Shown piece after piece: positions 34,445-43,281 of a stretch of DNA of 64,000 bases (position 1 is the stretch's first letter; every line of letters starts with the position of its first letter). Source of the stretch: Gaiellaceae bacterium (GTDB lineage Bacteria; Actinomycetota; Thermoleophilia; Gaiellales; Gaiellaceae); the NCBI GenBank assembly GCA_026002995.1, contig BPGK01000001.1, positions 496,001 through 560,000 of the forward strand, written 5' to 3'. The notes below the pieces were generated by a model. That model saw nothing but the letters and a program-made list of their open reading frames with translations, searched no databases and was not told where the DNA came from. The position numbers were made by a program, and so were the translations under genes.

Positions 34445-34822
34445 TCACGCGTCGTCGACGAAGAGGGGTCGCAAGAGCTCGTCGAAGGTCTCGCGGTCGC
34501 AGCTCGCGACGACGCAGGGGGTCATCGCGGTGACCGTCGCGGTTCTCGGAACGCCCATCGTCAACGCGACCTCGCCGAAGTACTCACCCGCGCGCAGCAC
34601 GCGACGCTCGCCGAGCGAGGACTGCGAGACTCCGGCAACGCCTGAGAGGAGGACGAAGAAGCGGTCGCCGGGCTCGCCCTCGTGGACGAGCGTCGTTCCG
34701 GCCGCCACCTCCTCTCGCCGCATGCGAGCGGCAAGCCTCGCGAGCGTCTCGCCGGAGAGGGCCGCGAAGAGGCCGACCCGCGCGAGCTCGGTGACCGAGG
34801 CGGGGACGTGGCGGGGCGACAT
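34445..34822 (-). CDS. Single-domain cyclic-nucleotide-binding (CRP-like effector) protein
   Basis: A 125-residue protein that is just a cNMP-binding beta-barrel: GTTLVHEGEPGDRFFVLLSG followed by GEYFGEVALTMGVPRTATVTA, the phosphate-binding cassette. There is no DNA-binding helix-turn-helix or catalytic partner. It may regulate another protein in trans. ATG 34822 shares its CATG with a possible upstream start of the divergent NUDIX gene. Confidence 0.85.
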   Translation of the reverse strand: MSPRHVPASVTELARVGLFAALSGETLARLAARMRREEVAAGTTLVHEGEPGDRFFVLLSGVAGVSQSSLGERRVLRAGEYFGEVALTMGVPRTATVTAMTPCVVASCDRETFDELLRPLFVDDA

Positions 34823-34841
34823 GCGCGGGTACGGTACCCCC

Positions 34842-35369
34842 GTGGGCGTGCACTGGGGCTGGCGGTTCTGTCCGCGCTGCGGACAGCGGCTCACCGTGCT
34901 CGAGCGTCGGGTCGAGTGCGACTCCTGCGGGTTCGTGCACTACGCGAACCCGATTCCGGCGGTCGCCGCGCTCGTTCGGGACGGCCGGGGCCGGCTGCTG
35001 CTCGCTCGGAGGGCGGAGGAGCCGTTCGCCGGGCGCTGGGACACGCCGGGAGGGTTTCTGGAGGAGGGGGAGCACCCGGTGGACGCCCTCGTGCGCGAGT
35101 TGTCGGAGGAGACCGGCCTGACCGTCGCTGTGCGTGACCTCGTCGGCGTGTTCCCCGACTCCTACGGAGACGGCCCGGACGCGGTCGAGATCGTCAACCT
35201 CGTCTGGGAGGCGGAGATCGTCGCCGGCGAGCCGGCGCCCGCCGACGACGTCTCGGAGCTCGGGTGGTTCGCGCTCGACGCGCTGCCGCCGGACGAGGAG
35301 CTCGCGTTCCACTGGATCGCGCCGATGCTGCGCGAGTGGCGGGCGGCGCAGGCTCGGAGACGAGGGTGA
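34842..35369 (+). CDS. NUDIX hydrolase with N-terminal zinc ribbon
   Basis: A 175-residue protein from GTG 34842 (ATG 34821 is an alternative). The zinc ribbon FCPRCGQ and CDSCGFVHY resembles that of NADH pyrophosphatase NudC. The Nudix box, complete, starts at GGFLEEGEHPVDALVREL and continues SEETGL. The NudC-specific downstream motif is not obvious, so the substrate (NADH, ADP-ribose or other) is open. Confidence 0.9.
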   Translation: MGVHWGWRFCPRCGQRLTVLERRVECDSCGFVHYANPIPAVAALVRDGRGRLLLARRAEEPFAGRWDTPGGFLEEGEHPVDALVRELSEETGLTVAVRDLVGVFPDSYGDGPDAVEIVNLVWEAEIVAGEPAPADDVSELGWFALDALPPDEELAFHWIAPMLREWRAAQARRRG

Positions 35370-35419
35370 CCGGGTCGCTCGGCCACGCCCTCTGTGGATC
35401 GAGTGCGGCGACCAACGTA

Positions 35420-35447
35420 CCGAAGGGCTGCTGATGCAGCCCTTCGG
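35420..35447. terminator. Perfect 12-bp hairpin between NUDIX and trxA genes
   Basis: CCGAAGGGCTGC (35420-35431) and GCAGCCCTTCGG (35436-35447) are exact complements around a TGAT loop. It lies between two convergent genes and is followed by a G-rich stretch, not a U-tract. A bidirectional terminator is the simplest reading. Confidence 0.65.
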
Positions 35448-35529
35448 TCAGGGGAGGGGGGAGGGGGAAGCCTCGAACAATCCGTTGAGGCCCCTATAGG
35501 GTAGCGATCGAGACGAACGTGGCGAGCGC

Positions 35530-35847
35530 TCAGGCGGCGAGGCCGAGCGAGCGCTCGAGCACGCTCTTCGGCTGCGCCCCAACGGCGGACGCCGCGGGCT
35601 GGCCGTCCTTGAACAGGATCATCGTCGGGATGGACATGACCCCGTAGCGTGCGGACAGCCCCTGCTCGCGGTCGATGTTCACCTTGACGAGCTTCAGCTC
35701 GTCCTTTCGCTCCTCGGCGATCGTCTCGAGGACGGGGGCGACGGCGTGGCACGGTCCGCACCACTCGGCCCAGAAGTCCACGATCACCGGCTTGTCGCTC
35801 TTCAGGACCTCCTGCTCGAAGGTCTCCTCCGTGACGTCGATGGCCAT
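35530..35847 (-). CDS. trxA: Thioredoxin
   Basis: A 105-residue cytoplasmic disulfide reductase. The active site is DFWAEWCGPC, the cis-proline loop is VMSIPTMILFKDG, and the length is typical. ATG 35847 is preceded by AAAGGAA at a good distance. It is divergent from the IleRS-like gene. Confidence 0.96.
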   Translation of the reverse strand: MAIDVTEETFEQEVLKSDKPVIVDFWAEWCGPCHAVAPVLETIAEERKDELKLVKVNIDREQGLSARYGVMSIPTMILFKDGQPAASAVGAQPKSVLERSLGLAA

Positions 35848-35935
35848 GCTCTCGTTGGTTCCTTTCGTTGAGATGTCGGCGCCTACGGTGACTCTAACGG
35901 TCGAGGCGCTCGAACCCTTCCCTAGACTCCGCCCC

Positions 35936-38900
35936 GTGGCCCGTACCTTCGCACCACTTCCGGACAAGCCCGACCACAACGCGCTCGAGCTCGAGATGCT
36001 CGAGATCTGGGAGCGCGAGCAGACGTTCGCGCGGCTACGCGAGCAGAACCGCAACGGACCGCGGTTCAGCTTCATCGACGGGCCCGTCACCGCGAACAAG
36101 ACGCTCGCCGTCCACACCGCCTGGGGGAGGACGCTGAAGGACGTCTTCCAGCGCTACAAGGCGCTCCGCGGGTACCACCAGCGCTACCAGAACGGATTCG
36201 ACTGTCAGGGGCTGTGGATCGAGGTCGGCGTCGAGCGCGAGCTCGGCTTCAACTCGAAGCGCGAGATCGAGGAGTACGGGCTCGCGGAGTTCGCGCGACG
36301 CTGCCGGGAGGTAGTCGTCTGGTCTGCGGGCGAGCTCACGAAGGGCTCGATCCGGCTCGGGCAGTGGATGGACTGGGGCAACGACTACTACACGTTCTCC
36401 GACACGAACATCGAGTACATCTGGAAGTTCCTCGCGATCGTCCACGAGCGCGGGTGGCTCGTGCTCGGCCACCGCTCGACCGAGTGGTGCCCGCGGTGCG
36501 GGACGTCGATCTCGGCGCACGAGCTCCACGGCCACTACGAGGACAGGATCGATCCGTCGCTCTACGTGCGCTTTCCGCTCCTCGACCGCGACGGCGAGGC
36601 GCTCGTCGTGTGGACGACGACGCCGTGGACGCTGCCGGCCAACGTCGCCGCGGCAGTGCATCCCGAGGCCGAGTACGGCCTCCTCGAGGCAGGCGACTGG
36701 GTGGCCGTCGCCCTCTTCCCCGACGAGACGTTCGTGCGCCGGACGACCGGCGCCGAGCTCGTCGGGCTCCGCTACCGCGGCCCGTTCGACACGCTCGGGC
36801 CGGGCGCGGGGGTCGACCACCGCGTGATCCCCTGGGAGGAGGTCGACCTCCAGACGGGAACCGGGATCGTGCACATCGCGCCCGGGTGCGGGGCCGAGGA
36901 CTTCGACCTCGCGCGCGAGCACGACCTCCCCGTGCTCGCGCCGGTGGACGAGTCGGGGCGCTTCTACGCCGAGTACGGCTGGCTACACGGCCTCTCGACG
37001 GTCGAGGCCGCTGATCAGATCGTCGCCGACCTCGGCGACCGGGGGCTGCTCGTGCGCGCGGAGACGTACGAGCACGCGTACCCGTTCTGCTGGCGCTGCC
37101 ACACCCCCTTGATCTTCCGCGTCTCGGACGACTGGTTCATCGCGGTGGACGAGATCCGGCCGAAGCTGCTCGAGGCGAACGCAGCCGTCGAGTGGACGCC
37201 CGCGTACATGGGCAAGCGCATGGACGACTGGCTGCGGAACATGGGCGACTGGAACATCTCTCGCCGTCGGTACTACGGCCTGCCGCTCCCCTTCTACCCC
37301 TGCGAGTGCGGGCACCTGAACGTGATCGGATCGCGGGCCGAGCTCGAGGAGCGGGCGGTGCGGGGGCTCGAGCAGCTCGAAGAGCTGCGGCGCCCGTGGA
37401 TCGACGAGGTGCCGATCCGTTGCGCAGCCTGCGGAGAGGAGGTGCGGCGCATCCTCGAGGTGGGCGACGTCTGGCTCGACGCCGGCATCGTTCCCTTCTC
37501 GACGCTCGGCTGGCAGAACCCGACCTGGATCCCGGAGGGCTACGCGACGGGCGCGGCCCGTGGGCTGACGAAGGCCGATCTGCCGGACCACGCCTACTGG
37601 GAGCAGTGGTTCCCCGCCGACTGGGTCTCCGAGATGCGCGAGCAGATCCGGCTCTGGTTCTACTCGCAGCTCTTCATGTCGGTGGTGCTCGTGGGGCGGG
37701 CGCCGTTCGAGCGGGTGCTCGGCTACGAGAAGATGCTCGACGAGCACGGCCGCGAGATGCACGGCTCGTGGGGGAACATGATCGAGGCGGAAGACGCGTT
37801 CGAGCGCATGGGCGCGGACGTGATGCGCTGGCAGTACTGCTCGCAGCCGCCGAACCAGAACCTGCTCTTCGGGTTCGGGCCCGCGCGCGAGATCCAGCGC
37901 AAGCTGCTGACGCTCTGGAACTCGTGCAAGTTCCTCGTCGACTACGCGAACGTCGAGGGGTGGACGCCGACGTGGGCGGATCTCGCGGGCGGCCCCGACG
38001 GCGAGCTCGAGCCGCTCGACCGTTGGCTCGTCGAGCGGACGCGGGCGCTCGTCGCCGAGGCGACAGCGGGCTACGAGAGCTGGCTCACCGTGAACGTCGT
38101 GCGAGCGTTCGAGGCGTTCGTCGACGACCTCTCGAACTGGTACATCCGTCGCTCGCGCCGTCGCTTCTGGGAGGGGGACGCGACCGCGCTCAGGACGCTC
38201 TGGTTCTCCCTCGTCCAGGGCCTGCGGGTCGTCTCGCCGCTCATGCCGTTCCTTACCGATCACCTCTGGCGCGTGTTGACGGCTCCGTGCGAGGAGGCTC
38301 CCTCGTCGGTGCACCTCGCGGGTTGGCCCGAGGTCGCGGAGGCAGACCAGGCGCTCCTCGACGAGATTGCCGAGCTCCGGCGCGTCGTCGAGCTCGGCCG
38401 CCAAGCGCGTGCGACGTCCGGGGTCAAGCTCCGGCAACCGCTCCGCGCGCTCGTCGTCGAGGGCGCGCCGCTCGCCGAGGCCCACGCGGCGGAGATCGCC
38501 GACGAGCTGCGCGTGCGCGAGGTGACGTTCGGGGAGGTCGCGGCGAGCGAGCTCCGCGTCAAGCCGAACCTGCCCGTCCTCGGGCCGAAGCTCGGCCGCG
38601 AGCTCGCTGCCGTGCGGGCCGCTCTCGAGGCGGGCGACTTCGAGGAGCTCCCGGGCGGGGGGTTCCGCGCCGCCGGGCACGAGCTCGGGCCGGACGAGGT
38701 GCTCGTCGAGCGGCGAGGGAAGGAGGGGTGGGCGGTCGCCGCGTCCGACGGGCTGACGGTCGCGCTCGACCTCCACGTCGACGAGGCGCTCGCGCGGGAA
38801 GGCCGCGTCTACGAGCTCGTGCACACAGTCAACACGATGCGCAAGCAGGCGGGACTCGAGCTGACCGACCGCATCCGGCTCACGATCCCCGAGTCCGACG

Positions 38901-38995
38901 CCGACCTCCTCGAGCACGCGGAGTGGATCGCCCGGGAGACGCTGGCCGTCGCGGTAGAGGTCGGCGGCGAGGAGCTTCGGTTCGAGAAGGCCTGA
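35936..38995 (+). CDS. ileS: IleRS-family class I aminoacyl-tRNA synthetase with divergent HIGH and KMSKS motifs
   Basis: Predicted to charge tRNA, most likely with isoleucine, in the cytoplasm. GTG 35936 gives 1019 residues. The catalytic domain has the IleRS region FIDGPVTANKTLAVHTAWG and the editing (CP1) domain has VWTTTPWTLPANVAA and GIVHIAPGCGAEDFDLA. Zinc-ligand pairs CPRC, CWRC and CAAC and an anticodon-binding domain are present. HIGH is replaced by HTAW (His60-Trp63) and KMSKS by MHGSW (Met608-Trp612), so both ATP-handling motifs are unusual. I recall similar sequences in other actinobacteria, so it may be a real subfamily. It may be the only IleRS or a paralogue; this window cannot tell. 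Confidence 0.85.
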   Translation: MARTFAPLPDKPDHNALELEMLEIWEREQTFARLREQNRNGPRFSFIDGPVTANKTLAVHTAWGRTLKDVFQRYKALRGYHQRYQNGFDCQGLWIEVGVERELGFNSKREIEEYGLAEFARRCREVVVWSAGELTKGSIRLGQWMDWGNDYYTFSDTNIEYIWKFLAIVHERGWLVLGHRSTEWCPRCGTSISAHELHGHYEDRIDPSLYVRFPLLDRDGEALVVWTTTPWTLPANVAAAVHPEAEYGLLEAGDWVAVALFPDETFVRRTTGAELVGLRYRGPFDTLGPGAGVDHRVIPWEEVDLQTGTGIVHIAPGCGAEDFDLAREHDLPVLAPVDESGRFYAEYGWLHGLSTVEAADQIVADLGDRGLLVRAETYEHAYPFCWRCHTPLIFRVSDDWFIAVDEIRPKLLEANAAVEWTPAYMGKRMDDWLRNMGDWNISRRRYYGLPLPFYPCECGHLNVIGSRAELEERAVRGLEQLEELRRPWIDEVPIRCAACGEEVRRILEVGDVWLDAGIVPFSTLGWQNPTWIPEGYATGAARGLTKADLPDHAYWEQWFPADWVSEMREQIRLWFYSQLFMSVVLVGRAPFERVLGYEKMLDEHGREMHGSWGNMIEAEDAFERMGADVMRWQYCSQPPNQNLLFGFGPAREIQRKLLTLWNSCKFLVDYANVEGWTPTWADLAGGPDGELEPLDRWLVERTRALVAEATAGYESWLTVNVVRAFEAFVDDLSNWYIRRSRRRFWEGDATALRTLWFSLVQGLRVVSPLMPFLTDHLWRVLTAPCEEAPSSVHLAGWPEVAEADQALLDEIAELRRVVELGRQARATSGVKLRQPLRALVVEGAPLAEAHAAEIADELRVREVTFGEVAASELRVKPNLPVLGPKLGRELAAVRAALEAGDFEELPGGGFRAAGHELGPDEVLVERRGKEGWAVAASDGLTVALDLHVDEALAREGRVYELVHTVNTMRKQAGLELTDRIRLTIPESDADLLEHAEWIARETLAVAVEVGGEELRFEKA

Positions 38996-39158
38996 TCGGC
39001 CCGCTCGACGCCCAGTCGAGACGGCCTCGTTCCTCGGCGACGAGGAGCGTCGGTTCGCGAGGGCCCGACCGGTGTCACGAGGCGCGAGGCGTGCTCGCGA
39101 GGGGACTCCGGATGGTTCCTCGAGCGCGCGCGGCCTGCGCGCCGGCACTTCACTCCAT

Positions 39159-39176
39159 GTGGCTCAGAGCCACGAG
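39159..39176 (-). repeat. Family-C palindrome, copy 1
   Basis: GTGGCTCAGAGCCAC is a perfect 15-bp palindrome with a central A; with the following GAG it is the reverse complement of the 18-base element seen in glmM. It is inverted relative to copy 2. Confidence 0.75.
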
Positions 39177-39231
39177 CCCCTCGTCGCCGCGGAGGGCCCG
39201 GTTGAAGCGCTCTGGATCGAGCAGCGCGTAC

Positions 39232-39249
39232 CTCGTGGCTCTGAGCCAC
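39232..39249 (+). repeat. Family-C palindrome, copy 2
   Basis: CTCGTGGCTCTGAGCCAC contains a perfect 15-bp palindrome with a central T, opposite in orientation to copy 1. The 20 bases 39230-39249 are identical to 8720-8739 inside glmM. Confidence 0.75.
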
Positions 39250-39330
39250 GAGCCGGTGGCGACTCTCGACCACTCGAGACCGCCGAGGGGAGCGTGGTGT
39301 TCGGGGTCGCCCGGGCGCTTGTGTGCGTGC

Positions 39331-40284
39331 TCAGCGTGCGTCCGCGAGCTCGAGCTCGCGTCGCAGCTCGAGTGGGAGGCGGAAGGTGACGTCCTCCTCG
39401 ACGAGCCGGTAGCTATCGATATCCGTCACACCCCGCGCACGGAACCAGTCGCACACACGCGAGACGAGCTTCTCCGGCGCCGACGCGCCCGACGTGACTC
39501 CGACCGTCTCGACCCCGTCCAGCCAGGCCTCGTCGATCTCCGACTCGTCGTCGATGAGGTGCGCCGGGGTGCCCGCCGCACGCGCAGTCTCGACGAGCCG
39601 GTTCGAGTTGGAGGAGTTGCGCGAGCCGATCACGAGCAGGAGGTCGATCTCCGGGAGCATCTCCTTCACCGCCCACTGCCGGTTGGAGGTGGCGTAGCAG
39701 ATGTCTTCCTTCCGTGGGGCACGGATGTCCGGGAAGCGGCGACGCAGCACACCGATGATCTCCTGCGTCTCGTCCACGGAGAGCGTCGTCTGCGTCACGT
39801 ACGCGAGCCGCGCGCCGGCCGGCACCTCGAGCGCTTCGGCCTCGGCGACGTTCTGCACGAGCACGGTGGACTCCGGCGCCTCTCCCATCGTCCCGACGAC
39901 CTCCTCGTGCCCCGCGTGGCCGATGAGGACGACGGTGTAGCCCTCCTCGGCGTACCGGCGCGCCTGCACGTGCACCTTCGTCACGAGCGGGCACACGGCG
40001 TCGATCACGTTGTGGCGGAGCCGAGCCGAGTTCTCGTACACCGACGGCGCCACTCCGTGCGCCGAGTAGACGACCGTCGCGCCCTCGGGCACCTCCGTCT
40101 CCTCCTCGACGAAGATGGCGCCTCGGGCCTCGAGCTCGCGGACGACGTGGATGTTGTGGACGATCTGCTTGCGGACGTAGACCGGGGCGCCGTAGTGCTC
40201 GAGCGCTCGCTCGACCGTCTCGACGGCTCGTTCCACCCCGGCGCAGTAGCCGCGCGGGGAGGCGAGGAGGACGCGCTTCACCAT
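39331..40284 (-). CDS. ispH: 4-hydroxy-3-methylbut-2-enyl diphosphate reductase
   Basis: IspH is the last enzyme of the MEP isoprenoid pathway and carries a [4Fe-4S] cluster. The 317-residue protein has all three cluster cysteines in conserved settings: SPRGYCAGVERAV, DAVCPLVTKVH and DICYATSNRQ. VVYSAHGVAPSV and IGSRNSSNSNRLVE are also diagnostic. ATG 40284 is chosen because the longer frame reads into the DMT transporter gene. Confidence 0.97.
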   Translation of the reverse strand: MVKRVLLASPRGYCAGVERAVETVERALEHYGAPVYVRKQIVHNIHVVRELEARGAIFVEEETEVPEGATVVYSAHGVAPSVYENSARLRHNVIDAVCPLVTKVHVQARRYAEEGYTVVLIGHAGHEEVVGTMGEAPESTVLVQNVAEAEALEVPAGARLAYVTQTTLSVDETQEIIGVLRRRFPDIRAPRKEDICYATSNRQWAVKEMLPEIDLLLVIGSRNSSNSNRLVETARAAGTPAHLIDDESEIDEAWLDGVETVGVTSGASAPEKLVSRVCDWFRARGVTDIDSYRLVEEDVTFRLPLELRRELELADAR

Positions 40285-40304
40285 CGCAGACAGGGTATCC
40301 GCCG

Positions 40305-41252
40305 TCAGCGCGCGGACTGGGCGAGCAGGATTCCGGCGATCACAACCGCTCCACCCGCGAGCTGCACTACCCCCAGCGTCTCGCCGAGCCACGCCCAGGC
40401 GACGACCGTCGCCACGACGGGCTCGAGCGTCATGACGATCGACGCCCGCGTCGCGCTGACGTGCCGGAGTGCCCCGGTGAGGAGCGAGAAGGTGACCATC
40501 GTCCCGACGAGCACGACGAAGCCGACGAGCAGCCAGACCGGCGCGGTGAGCTCCGCGAGGTTCCCCTGGAGGGAGACCGAGTCGTTCAGCGTCTCCCAGG
40601 GGAAGTCCCAGAGCGGCCGCACGAGCATCCACATGGTCGCCGCGACGAGGAAGCCGTAGAAGGAGAGTGAGGCCGGGTCGCGGTGCCGGCGCTCGCGCTC
40701 GGCCATGAGCACGTAGGCCGCGAGCGCGAGCGCGCCGCCGAACGCGGCCGTCACGCCGACGGTGCTGAAGGCGACGCCGTGCCAGAGCTCGACGACGAGC
40801 GCGAGCCCGGTGAGGCAGAGGAGGGCCGCGACCCAGACTCGACGGCGCACGTGCTCCTTGTAGACGAAGCGGGCGAAGAGCGCGATGAAGAGCGGGGCGG
40901 TGAACTCGATGAGGAGCGCGATACCGACCGGCAGGTGCTCGATGGCGACGAAGTAGAGCCACTGGACGAGGGCGATGCCGACGAGCCCGAAGGCGACGAG
41001 GAAGAGGAGCTCGCGGCGACCGACCCGGAGGCGGTGGGGGGCAAAAGCGAGGAGGAAGCCGAGGAACAGGATCGTTGCCGCGGTGTTGCGGAGCTGCGTC
41101 AGCTCGAGGGCCGAGAGCCCGGAGCCGAGGACGACCTTGGACACGCTTCCGTTGACCGCGAAGAGCGTCGCGGCTGCCGCCACCATCGCGTAGCCGAGGC
41201 GCGACCTGTCGTCTGGGCGCCCCTCGGGGAGGAGCGTCGGGGCGTCGACCAT
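40305..41252 (-). CDS. EamA/DMT-family transporter
   Basis: A 315-residue integral membrane protein with about ten hydrophobic segments arranged as two EamA halves. The second half has TRASIVMTLEPVVATVVAWAWLGE, the usual EamA signature. Members export metabolites or amino acids; the substrate is unknown. It ends 20 bp upstream of ispH and may share its transcript. Confidence 0.92.
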   Translation of the reverse strand: MVDAPTLLPEGRPDDRSRLGYAMVAAAATLFAVNGSVSKVVLGSGLSALELTQLRNTAATILFLGFLLAFAPHRLRVGRRELLFLVAFGLVGIALVQWLYFVAIEHLPVGIALLIEFTAPLFIALFARFVYKEHVRRRVWVAALLCLTGLALVVELWHGVAFSTVGVTAAFGGALALAAYVLMAERERRHRDPASLSFYGFLVAATMWMLVRPLWDFPWETLNDSVSLQGNLAELTAPVWLLVGFVVLVGTMVTFSLLTGALRHVSATRASIVMTLEPVVATVVAWAWLGETLGVVQLAGGAVVIAGILLAQSAR

Positions 41253-41286
41253 AGGTGCGCAGGCTATCCACCTACACTTCCGCGGA

Positions 41287-41360
41287 CGGGGCGTAGCTCA
41301 GCCTGGTAGAGCGCTCGCTTTGGGAGCGAGAGGTCGGCAGTTCAAGTCTGCCCGCCCCGA
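41287..41360 (+). tRNA. tRNA-Pro (anticodon TGG)
   Basis: A cloverleaf with acceptor CGGGGCG/CGCCCCG, anticodon stem CTCGC/GCGAG around TTTGGGA, and T-arm GGCAG-TTCAAGT-CTGCC. The C1-G72 pair and discriminator A are typical of bacterial tRNA-Pro. CCA is not encoded. Confidence 0.97.
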
Positions 41361-41462
41361 CTCCTGCGGAGCAGTGCGCCGAGAGCACGTCCGTTCGCGG
41401 ATCGCCGCCAGGTACTCGTCGATCTCCATGGTGCGAGCTGCTTCTCCGCGAGCGGGCACCGA

Positions 41463-41491
41463 CGGAGGGCCCCGCCAAGCGGGACCCTCCG
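41463..41491 (-). terminator. Terminator hairpin downstream of the aquaporin gene
   Basis: CGGAGGGCCCCGC pairs with GCGGGACCCTCCG across a CAA loop (13 pairs, one of them a mismatch or G-U wobble). It is 22 bp past the aquaporin stop on the minus strand. Confidence 0.6.
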
Positions 41492-41512
41492 CGTGAACGA
41501 GGTCGGAGTGGT

Positions 41513-42205
41513 TCAGGCCTCGGCGGTCTCGCGGCGACCGACGACGGAGCTCCAGATCGCGCCGCCGAGCACGGCGCCGGCGAGCGGGCCCACGAGGTAG
41601 ATCCAGACGTCGCCCCACTCCTGGTTCCAGAGCACGGGGTCGAGGGAGCGAGCCGGGTTGAACGATCCGCCGGACGTCGGGCCGACAGTGACGGCGGCAG
41701 TGAAGATGAAGAGGCCGATGAGCCACGGCGCCATGACGCCGTTCCACGGCGCCCGGCCGTCGGTCGCGACGGTGAGGATGACCATCACGAACAGTCCGGT
41801 GGCGATGATCTCGAGCACGAGCGCCGCCCAGCTGTCGATCCCGGAGCCGGGCTGGGTGGAGAGAGCCTCGGTGACGTCCTTCGAGTAGACGATCGCCATC
41901 GCGAGCACGGCCACGAACCCGCCGACGAGCTGCGCGATCCAGTACGGGACGACGTCCTTTCCGGGAAAGCGACCGGCGACCGCGAGCCCCGCGCTCACGG
42001 CGGGGTTGAAGTGCCCGCCTGAGACGTGGCCGAAGGCGCTGATCGCGAGCGCGAGGCCGAAGCCGAAGCCGAGCGCGACCCCGAGCGGCGTGATCGCATC
42101 GAGGCCGACCTCGACCGCGACGGCGATCCCTGCGAAGCCGAGGAAGAAGAAGAGGAAGGTGCCGAGGGCCTCGGCGGCGAGTCGGGTACTGAGCGGGTGA
42201 TCCAT
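41513..42205 (-). CDS. MIP-family channel (aquaporin)
   Basis: A 230-residue membrane channel with six hydrophobic segments and both half-helix motifs: GGHFNPAVSAGLAV and GGSFNPARSLDPVL. Length and motif setting favour an aquaporin over a glyceroglycerol facilitator, but selectivity is uncertain. Confidence 0.93.
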   Translation of the reverse strand: MDHPLSTRLAAEALGTFLFFFLGFAGIAVAVEVGLDAITPLGVALGFGFGLALAISAFGHVSGGHFNPAVSAGLAVAGRFPGKDVVPYWIAQLVGGFVAVLAMAIVYSKDVTEALSTQPGSGIDSWAALVLEIIATGLFVMVILTVATDGRAPWNGVMAPWLIGLFIFTAAVTVGPTSGGSFNPARSLDPVLWNQEWGDVWIYLVGPLAGAVLGGAIWSSVVGRRETAEA

Positions 42206-42276
42206 CAGGGGCGACCTCCTGGAGTCGGTTTCGAGCGACGATTCGTCGTAGCGCGCGAGTCTCCTAGTCTCCGTCC

Positions 42277-43281
42277 ATGGATGCCGCGTCGGCCCTCGTC
42301 GTCGTCCTCGCGCTCGCGTTCGCGTTCACGAACGGGATTCAGGACGCGGCAAACTCGGTCGCGACGCTGGTGGCGACGCGGGCGGCTCCTCCGTGGGCGG
42401 CCCTCGCGCTCGCCACCGTCGTCCTGCTCTGCGCCCCCTTCCTCGTCGGCGCGGCAGTCGCGCAGACGGTCGCCGGGCTCGTGGACGTGCCCCGGGAGGA
42501 CACCCTCTCCGTGCTCTCCTCGGGGCTCCTCGCGGCGCTCGCGTGGAACGTCGGCGTCTGGCTGCGCGGGATCCCGTCGAGCTCGACCCACGCGCTCGTC
42601 GGGGGCCTGACCGGCGCGGCCGTAGGCTCCTCCGGCCTCGACGCGGTCACCTGGGGAGGGATCGACGGGTGGAAGCCGGTCGGCGTCGCGGCGGTTCTCG
42701 TGGGGCTCGCCAGCTCTCCCCTCCTCGGAGCGGTAACGTCGTTCCTCGTGCTGCGCGCGCTCCGGCGGGTGCTGCGTCGGGCAACCCGCCGAGTCGCGCT
42801 CGTCGTGCGCCGGGCCCAGTGGGCGACGTCCGCGGCTCTCGCGATCGGGCAGGGAGCGAACGACGCCCAGAAGGCGGTCGGGGTGATCGCGGCCGTCCTT
42901 GCGGCGGAGGGCGTGTCAGGCGACACCCCGGCCTGGGCGGTTGCGGGGGCGGCGGGCGCGATGGCGGCCGGGACGGCGCTCGGCGGGTGGCGCATCGTGC
43001 GCACCATCGGTCGGCGGATCTACGACCTCCGCTCGCTCGACGCGCTCGCGAGTCAGACGGGCTCGGCCGCGGTGTTGCTGGGCGCGACCGCGGTCGGCGC
43101 TCCCGTTTCCGCGACGCACGTCGTGTCGTCGTCCGTCGTCGGGGTCGGGGGCGCGCGGAGGCGCTGGGGGCGCGTCCGCTGGAGCGTCGTCGAAGGGATC
43201 GCGGTAGCGTGGGTTACGACCCTGCCCGCGACGGCGTTCGCCGGCGCGGCGCTCGTCACCGTCTGGAGGTGGATCGCGTGA
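42277..43281 (+). CDS. pit: Low-affinity inorganic phosphate transporter (PiT family)
   Basis: A 334-residue membrane protein with the duplicated PiT signatures: FTNGIQDAANSVATLV and GQGANDAQKAVGVIAAVL, plus GIPSSSTHALVGGLTGA and GAPVSATHVVSSSVVGVG. PiT proteins import phosphate, often as a metal complex, with protons. The stop overlaps the DUF47 gene start (GTGA), the usual Pit-accessory arrangement. Confidence 0.95.
   Translation: MDAASALVVVLALAFAFTNGIQDAANSVATLVATRAAPPWAALALATVVLLCAPFLVGAAVAQTVAGLVDVPREDTLSVLSSGLLAALAWNVGVWLRGIPSSSTHALVGGLTGAAVGSSGLDAVTWGGIDGWKPVGVAAVLVGLASSPLLGAVTSFLVLRALRRVLRRATRRVALVVRRAQWATSAALAIGQGANDAQKAVGVIAAVLAAEGVSGDTPAWAVAGAAGAMAAGTALGGWRIVRTIGRRIYDLRSLDALASQTGSAAVLLGATAVGAPVSATHVVSSSVVGVGGARRRWGRVRWSVVEGIAVAWVTTLPATAFAGAALVTVWRWIA

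Larger units (their letters stand above)
38996..39330. other. 335-bp gap holding a family-C palindrome pair
   Basis: No convincing gene lies between the IleRS-like gene and ispH, which converge. The 105-residue plus-strand ORF here is arginine-rich and shows no family features. The gap contains two perfect 15-bp palindromes, 76 bp apart. Confidence 0.6.

Noticed and set aside
36983-40659. 721-residue minus ORF and 1155-residue plus ORF around the IleRS-like gene
   Set aside because: Both are shadows of ileS, ispH and the DMT transporter gene with no recognisable domains.
41298-41747. 149-residue minus-strand ORF through tRNA-Pro
   Set aside because: It runs antisense through the tRNA and the aquaporin frame. 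A short MEIDEYLAAIRERT segment looks protein-like but has no independent support.
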